Source of the DNA: Pelagibius sp.
GTDB lineage: Bacteria > Pseudomonadota > Alphaproteobacteria > Kiloniellales > Kiloniellaceae
DNA length: 64,000 nt
Direction of reading: 5' to 3'
NCBI RefSeq assembly: GCF_028281305.1
Contig: NZ_JANQKD010000096.1
Location: forward strand, 1-64,000
Each line of letters begins with the position of its first letter. Positions within the stretch are counted from its first letter, which is position 1. Of this stretch, positions 59,201 to 64,000 are shown piece by piece. The notes below the pieces were generated by a model. The model was not told where the DNA came from. It ran no database searches and saw only the letters and a list, made by a program, of their open reading frames with translations. Position numbers and translations under genes: made by a program.

Positions 59201-60004
59201 ATGACCGCACGCTGGCTGCGCCGCGGCTACATGGCCCTCATCGCGCTGTTCTTGGCCGCACCCCTCATAGTGGTGGCCGGGGTCTCGGTGAACGAGAAGC
59301 GGACGCTGCTGTTTCCGCCCGAGGGATTCTCTCTCGCCTGGTACGCCGACATCTTCGTCGAGCCGGAATGGCGCAGCGCCCTCATCGCCTCCCTTGGCCT
59401 CGCCGCTCTCTCGGCCGCGCTGGCGGTGCTCATCGCCCTGCCGCTGAGCTGGTTCTTCTGGCGCCGTGTCGCGCCCTGGGCCCGGATCTTCCAGTTCCTG
59501 GGCGTCGCCCCGTTCATGCTGCCGCCGGTGATCACCGCACTCGGGTTCCTCTCCTTCTGGGCGACCGGCGGCTTCTACGGGGCACCCTGGACGGCGGTCA
59601 TCAGCCACGCGATCTTTTTCGTAACCCTGCCGCTGGTGACCCTCTCCCTTGGCTTCGCCTCCATAGACCGTTCCCTGGTCGAGGCGGCGGCCACCATGGG
59701 CGCCGACGACCGCCGGGTCTTCCGCACCGTCGTCGTGCCGCTGATCACGCCCTACATGATCTCCGGCTTTGCTTTCGCCTTCGTGCTGTCGCTGAACGAG
59801 TACATCGTCGCCTACATGACCGTCGGCTTCACGATGGAGACGCTGCCGATCAAAATCTTCAACGCCCTGCGCTACGGCTACACGCCGACCATGGCCTCTG
59901 TTTCCATCTTCTTCGTCGCCATCGCCGCCCTGGTGGTCGGGCTGATCGCACGCTACGGCGACCTGCCGAGGCTGCTGGGCGCCTGGACCGGCGAGGAGCG
60001 GTGA
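59201..60004 (+). CDS. ABC transporter permease (PotC-like)
   Basis: A 267-residue permease with six helices. The EAA loop reads VEAAATMGADDRRVFRTVVVP. It pairs with the PotB-like protein to form the channel. The stop overlaps the start of the amidase gene (ATGA at 60004), so the transporter and the hydrolase are translated together. This is strong evidence that the hydrolase acts on the imported compound. Confidence 0.92.
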   Translation: MTARWLRRGYMALIALFLAAPLIVVAGVSVNEKRTLLFPPEGFSLAWYADIFVEPEWRSALIASLGLAALSAALAVLIALPLSWFFWRRVAPWARIFQFLGVAPFMLPPVITALGFLSFWATGGFYGAPWTAVISHAIFFVTLPLVTLSLGFASIDRSLVEAAATMGADDRRVFRTVVVPLITPYMISGFAFAFVLSLNEYIVAYMTVGFTMETLPIKIFNALRYGYTPTMASVSIFFVAIAALVVGLIARYGDLPRLLGAWTGEER

Positions 60005-60780
60005 TGCGCATCGCCGCCCTGCAGATGAAGGCCGCGGCAGGCGATGTCACAGCGAACCTCGCGCGCATCGACGCCGCCGCGCAAGAGGCGGCGGCGGGCG
60101 GCGCGCGGCTCTTGGTCGCGCCCGAACTGGCCACCACCGGCTATGGCGCCGGCGACGTCATTCGTGACCTGGCGGAGCCGCTGGACGGGCCGCAGGTGAA
60201 CCAGCTGGCTGCGATCTCCCAAGCGCATGGCCTTGCGGTCGTCGCCGGCTTTGCCGAGCGCGACGGGTCCCAGGTCTTCAACAGCCTGGTTTTGGTCGAC
60301 GGCACCGAGACGCCCCTCGCCTACAGAAAGATGCAGCTCTACGCGGACTACGAGCGGGCGCTCTTCTCCCCCGGCCCGCTTCAGACCACGCTCTGCAGGC
60401 TGGATAACCTGACTTTCGGCTTTCTGATCTGCTACGACGTCGAGTTTCCGGAGGCGGTGCGGGCACTGGCGCGGGCCGGCGCCGATGCCGTGCTGGTGCC
60501 CACGGCCCTGCCGCGGGGTCCCTTCGCGGACTTTATCGCAACATCAGTCGTTCCGGTGCGGGCCTTCGAGAACCAGCTCTTCGTCGCCTACGCCAACCAC
60601 GCCGGGCAGGACGACGCCTTCACCTATGCCGGTCTGTCGCGCATCGTCGGCCCCGACGGCACCGCCCTCGCCGCCGCCGGCCCGGAGGAAGACTCTGTGA
60701 TCTTCGCCGACATCGACCCAGCGGCCTTCGCGGAGAGCCGCACCGCCAACACCTACCTGACGGATTTGCGCAAGCACTGA
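60004..60780 (+). CDS. Carbon-nitrogen hydrolase (nitrilase family amidase)
   Basis: A 258-residue nitrilase-superfamily hydrolase. The catalytic triad is present: Glu41 in APELATTGY, Lys109 in YRKMQLY and Cys143 in LICYDVEFPE. It hydrolyses an amide or carbamoyl bond in the cytoplasm. It starts with ATG overlapping the permease stop by one base. Possible reactions are 4-guanidinobutanamide to 4-guanidinobutanoate, or N-carbamoylputrescine hydrolysis. The former fits best with the upstream ureohydrolase, which would then give GABA and urea. This is inferred from context. Confidence 0.88.
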   Translation: MRIAALQMKAAAGDVTANLARIDAAAQEAAAGGARLLVAPELATTGYGAGDVIRDLAEPLDGPQVNQLAAISQAHGLAVVAGFAERDGSQVFNSLVLVDGTETPLAYRKMQLYADYERALFSPGPLQTTLCRLDNLTFGFLICYDVEFPEAVRALARAGADAVLVPTALPRGPFADFIATSVVPVRAFENQLFVAYANHAGQDDAFTYAGLSRIVGPDGTALAAAGPEEDSVIFADIDPAAFAESRTANTYLTDLRKH

Positions 60781-60808
60781 GCGTCAGAGCCGTTGGTCCG
60801 GTGCTGCG

Positions 60809-61480
60809 TCACTCAACGAGGTTCGCCCGAAACTTGGTGAGCCCCGGAAAGGCGTGGTCGAAGTAGGCGGCGTGAAAAGTGGTGTAGGGGTCGAAGTACT
60901 TTTCGTAGAGAGCCTTCGCTGCGTCATTGCCGTGGATCACCATAATGCCGAGGCTGGCCGCGCCCTTCCCTTGCGCCTTGTCGAAGGCGGCCCGCATCAA
61001 GGCGTGACCGAGGCCCCGGCCGCGAAACTCCGGCGCGACCGCGACGGATTCGACGATCAGTTCCGCCTGAGGTTTCAGAAACTCCGCCCCGCCGCTCCAA
61101 ATCCCCTGATAGGCGGCGCGGAACGCGGCGGCCGTCTCCGCCGTCCAGGACAGGGCCGCGGCAACCCGATCCAGCCTGTCGAGGTTCAACGGCCCTTGCT
61201 CTGCATGCTCATCCGCCGCGAAGACAGCACAAGCGGCAGCGGAAGTGCCCTCCACTTCCAGAACGATGAAATCCTCGACCGCGCCCCAGCTGGCCGCCTC
61301 CTCGCGCAGCTTTGACTCGAGGAACTCCAAGGTGCCCGTTCCGCTCTCCTTCAGAAGATCGTCCCAGAACGAACGGCCAAAAGGCGGCAGCGACGCTTCG
61401 AACTCCGCGCGCGCCAGAAAGGGCACGTCGGCTGCGGTCGCGGCGCGGATCGAGGGGGCCGAGTGCGGTTGCGCGGTCAT
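60809..61480 (-). CDS. GNAT-family N-acetyltransferase
   Basis: A 223-residue GCN5-related acetyltransferase. The acetyl-CoA loop VAVAPEFRGRGLGHALMRAAF is a classic Q/R-x-x-G-x-G/A motif A. The C-terminal half has NDAAKALYEKYFDPY, the typical motif B. ATG 61478-61480 was chosen with GGAAGGTG upstream. The substrate is unknown. It sits between the guanidino cluster and ppdK, convergent with the amidase gene, and shows no clear link to either. Confidence 0.87.
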   Translation of the reverse strand: MTAQPHSAPSIRAATAADVPFLARAEFEASLPPFGRSFWDDLLKESGTGTLEFLESKLREEAASWGAVEDFIVLEVEGTSAAACAVFAADEHAEQGPLNLDRLDRVAAALSWTAETAAAFRAAYQGIWSGGAEFLKPQAELIVESVAVAPEFRGRGLGHALMRAAFDKAQGKGAASLGIMVIHGNDAAKALYEKYFDPYTTFHAAYFDHAFPGLTKFRANLVE

Positions 61481-61613
61481 GACACCTTCCTTTGCGGACG
61501 AGCTGTCTGTGAGAGCCGAAGCGCGGCGGTTCAACACATCAAGGCAGCACCGCGTCAGATGCTGACGGGACTTCGCAAGTCCTGAAGAAGCAACCCCTCG
61601 TCCGAAACCGGCC

Positions 61614-64000
61614 CTAACGCCCGACCGCGCCGATGGCGTGGCCGCTGAGCGCGGCCTGGGCGGCAGCGAGGCGGGCGATGGGCACCCGGTAGGGCGAGCA
61701 GGAGACGTAATCCAGCGGCACCTTCTGGCAGAAGGCGATGGAGGCGGGATCGCCGCCGTGCTCGCCGCAGATGCCAAGCTTGATGTCCGACCGGGTCCCC
61801 CGCCCGCGCTCGGCGGCGATCAACATCAGCTCGCCCACACCCTCGGGATCCAGCGAGATGAAGGGGTCCTGCTCGATCAGCTCGCGCTGCTCGTAGGCGC
61901 CGAGGAAGTTGCCGGCGTCGTCGCGCGACAGGCCGTAGGCGGTCTGGGTCAGGTCGTTGGTGCCGAAGGAGAAGAACTCCGCCCCCTCGGCGATCTGGCC
62001 GGCGCGCAGGCAGGCCCGCGGCAGCTCGATCATGGTGCCGACGAGGTAGCCGATCTCCACCCCCTGTGCGTTCCGCACCGCTTCGGCCACCTTGTCCACC
62101 AGCGTGCGCAGCACGGTGAACTCCTGCTCGATGGAGACCAGCGGGATCATCACTTCCGGCACTACGGTTTTGCCGGTCTCCTTCGCGACCGCGGCCACGG
62201 CCTCGAAGATGGCGCGGGCCTGCATCTCGTAGATCTCCGGGTAGGTGATACCCAAGCGGCAGCCGCGGTGGCCCAGCATGGGGTTGGTCTCGACCAGTTT
62301 CAGGGAGCGCGCGCGCACCTGCTCCTCCGAGAGGCCGGAGGCCTTGGCCACCTCGGCAACCGCCGCGTCCTCGTGCGGCAGAAATTCGTGCAGCGGCGGG
62401 TCCAGCAGGCGGATGGTGACCGGCCGGTCGCCCATTTCCTTGAAAAGGGCGATGAAATCGTCGCGCTGGAAGGGCAGCAGCTTCTCCAGCGCCTGACGGC
62501 GCTTCTCGCCAGAGTCCGCCAGGATCATCTCGCGCATGGCGACGATGCGCTGGGCATCGAAGAACATGTGCTCCGTGCGGCAGAGGCCGATGCCCTCGCA
62601 GCCGAAGGCCACGGCGACCTTGGCTTCCTGAGGTGTGTCGCAGTTCACCCGCACACCCATGCTGCGGTGCTGGTCGGCCCAGCCCATGACGGTGGCGAAG
62701 TCGCCGGAAAGCTCCGGCTGCACGGTGGGCACCGCGCCCTGCATCACCTCGCCGGTGGAGCCGTCGAGGGTGATGAGGTCGCCCTCGCGCAGTTCCAGGT
62801 CGCGCACCCGCATGACGCCGCTCTTGCGGTCGATACGCAGCTCGCCGGCACCGGCCACGCAGGCCCGGCCCATGCCCCGCGCGACCACCGCGGCATGGCT
62901 GGTCATGCCGCCGCGGGTGGTGAGGATGCCGACGGCGGCGTGCATGCCGTGAATGTCTTCCGGCGAGGTCTCGGTGCGGCAGAGAATGACGGTCTCGCCC
63001 GCCCCGGCCTGGGCCTCCGCCTCGTCGGCGGTGAACACGATCTTGCCGGAGGCCGCGCCCGGCGAAGCCGGCAGTCCGCGGGCGATCACTTTGCGCTCCG
63101 CCTTGGGGTCCAGGGTCGGATGCAGAAGCTGGTCCAGGCTCGACGGATCGATGCGCAGCAGCGCCTCCTTCTCGTCGATCAGGCCCTCGGCCACCATCTC
63201 GGCGGCGATCTTCAGGGCCGCGGAGGCGGTGCGCTTGCCGGTGCGGGTCTGCAGCATGTAGAGCGTGCCGCGCTGCACCGTGAACTCGATGTCCTGCATG
63301 TCCTTGTAGTGCTGCTCAAGGGTCAGGCGGACATCGTTCAACTGGCCGAAGACCTCCGGCATCACCTCTTCCATGGCCGGCAGCTTGGAGCCGTTCATCT
63401 TCTTGCCGTGGAGTGTGAGGTTCTGCGGCGTGCGTATGCCGGCCACCACGTCCTCGCCCTGGGCGTTCACCAGGTACTCGCCATAGAAGGTGTTGTCGCC
63501 GGTGGCGGGATTGCGCGTAAAGGCGACTCCCGTGGCGCAGTCGTCGCCCATGTTGCCGAAGACCATGGCCTGCAGGTTCACCGCCGTGCCCCAGCCCGCG
63601 GGGATGTCATGCAGACGGCGATAGGTGATGGCGCGCTGGTTCATCCAGGATCCGAAGACAGCGCCCACCGCCGCCCAGGCCTGATCGCCGGGCGACTGGG
63701 GAAAGGGCTCGCCGGTCTCCGCCAGGACCTTGGCCTTGTAGTCCTCGATCACCCGAGCCCAGTCCTCGGCCGTCAGCTCGGTATCGAGCATGTAGCCGTG
63801 GTCTTCTTTGGCCAGCTCCAGGATTTCCTCGAAGTGGTGGTGGTCAACGCCCAGCACCACGTCGCCGAACATTTGGATGAAGCGGCGGTAGCTGTCGTAG
63901 GCGAAGCGCCGGTCACCGGCATTGCGGGCCAGGCCCTCCACGGTCTCGTCGTTGAGGCCGAGGTTGAGGACGGTGTCCATCATGCCGGGCATGGAGGCCC
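61614..64000 (-). CDS. ppdK: Pyruvate, phosphate dikinase (C-terminal part, cut by window edge)
   Basis: The C-terminal 790-odd residues of PPDK; the start lies beyond base 64000. The ATP-grasp domain region has GNMGDDCATGVAFTRNPATG, the phosphohistidine loop reads TRGGMTSHAAVVARGMG, and the PEP/pyruvate barrel ends with GICGEHGGDP (catalytic Cys). It interconverts pyruvate, ATP and phosphate with PEP, AMP and pyrophosphate, and in bacteria usually links glycolysis and gluconeogenesis. The frame runs to the window end without a stop, so about 90-100 residues are missing. No other carbon-metabolism gene is adjacent. Confidence 0.95.
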   Translation of the reverse strand, partial: ASMPGMMDTVLNLGLNDETVEGLARNAGDRRFAYDSYRRFIQMFGDVVLGVDHHHFEEILELAKEDHGYMLDTELTAEDWARVIEDYKAKVLAETGEPFPQSPGDQAWAAVGAVFGSWMNQRAITYRRLHDIPAGWGTAVNLQAMVFGNMGDDCATGVAFTRNPATGDNTFYGEYLVNAQGEDVVAGIRTPQNLTLHGKKMNGSKLPAMEEVMPEVFGQLNDVRLTLEQHYKDMQDIEFTVQRGTLYMLQTRTGKRTASAALKIAAEMVAEGLIDEKEALLRIDPSSLDQLLHPTLDPKAERKVIARGLPASPGAASGKIVFTADEAEAQAGAGETVILCRTETSPEDIHGMHAAVGILTTRGGMTSHAAVVARGMGRACVAGAGELRIDRKSGVMRVRDLELREGDLITLDGSTGEVMQGAVPTVQPELSGDFATVMGWADQHRSMGVRVNCDTPQEAKVAVAFGCEGIGLCRTEHMFFDAQRIVAMREMILADSGEKRRQALEKLLPFQRDDFIALFKEMGDRPVTIRLLDPPLHEFLPHEDAAVAEVAKASGLSEEQVRARSLKLVETNPMLGHRGCRLGITYPEIYEMQARAIFEAVAAVAKETGKTVVPEVMIPLVSIEQEFTVLRTLVDKVAEAVRNAQGVEIGYLVGTMIELPRACLRAGQIAEGAEFFSFGTNDLTQTAYGLSRDDAGNFLGAYEQRELIEQDPFISLDPEGVGELMLIAAERGRGTRSDIKLGICGEHGGDPASIAFCQKVPLDYVSCSPYRVPIARLAAAQAALSGHAIGAVGR

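Overview
The window is about two thirds G+C, densely coded on both strands, and has an alphaproteobacterial character. Pointers are a class I dihydroorotase, PPDK, MeaB, an AcuI-type reductase, SARP/hydrolase and winged-helix/cyclase regulators, RTX proteins and CTAGAGCA-type intergenic palindromes. A member of the Rhodospirillales/Kiloniellales sort is my best guess. It is inferred from gene content, not from a search. There is one tRNA, no rRNA, no insertion sequence, no prophage and no CRISPR array.

Layout. 1-10.4 kb: tRNA-Thr(GGT), an OmpA-type lipoprotein, an asparagine-synthase-like protein without a glutaminase domain, MFS and EamA transporters, a crotonase, an unknown gene behind a Fur-like box, a Prx5-type peroxiredoxin and an APH/P-loop kinase fusion. 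10.6-15.2 kb: a small protein, an RTX protein with its own terminator, a trans-3-hydroxyproline dehydratase-like enzyme, a small lipoprotein and two VOC proteins. 15.2-24 kb: a minus-strand sulfane-sulfur/peroxide set (1-Cys peroxiredoxin, methyltransferase, lipoprotein sulfurtransferase, persulfide dioxygenase), divergent from two paralogous winged-helix regulators. One of these carries a degenerate cyclase domain, an AAA ATPase and TPR-like repeats. 24-30.3 kb: a palindromic repeat pair, two small envelope proteins and a tight six-gene operon (thiolase, acyl-CoA ligase, two PPC/DUF296 proteins, AcuI-like reductase, methyltransferase). 30.4-40.3 kb: an LpxR-like protein, a P450 divergent from a SARP-hydrolase fusion, a 915-residue RTX protein built of three long repeats, a possible companion protein and an apparently intact class III cyclase.

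40.3-53.8 kb holds housekeeping and envelope genes: pyrC, a GT4 and two GT9 glycosyltransferases, membrane proteins, a Tat-exported FAD oxidase, ygfZ, meaB, a small heat-shock gene with a possible RNA thermometer, and methyltransferases. 53.8-60.8 kb is a self-contained catabolic unit. A LysR regulator faces an agmatinase-family ureohydrolase, followed by a complete polyamine-type ABC importer and a nitrilase-family amidase. Together they look built to import and break down a guanidino compound. The window ends with a GNAT acetyltransferase and the C-terminal part of PPDK.

The least familiar items are the acyl-CoA operon with paired PPC proteins, where the second has lost the family histidines; the sulfur set next to a cyclase-like regulator lacking catalytic residues; and the P450/SARP-hydrolase/triple-repeat RTX neighbourhood. 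All functional calls rest on motifs and context read by eye.
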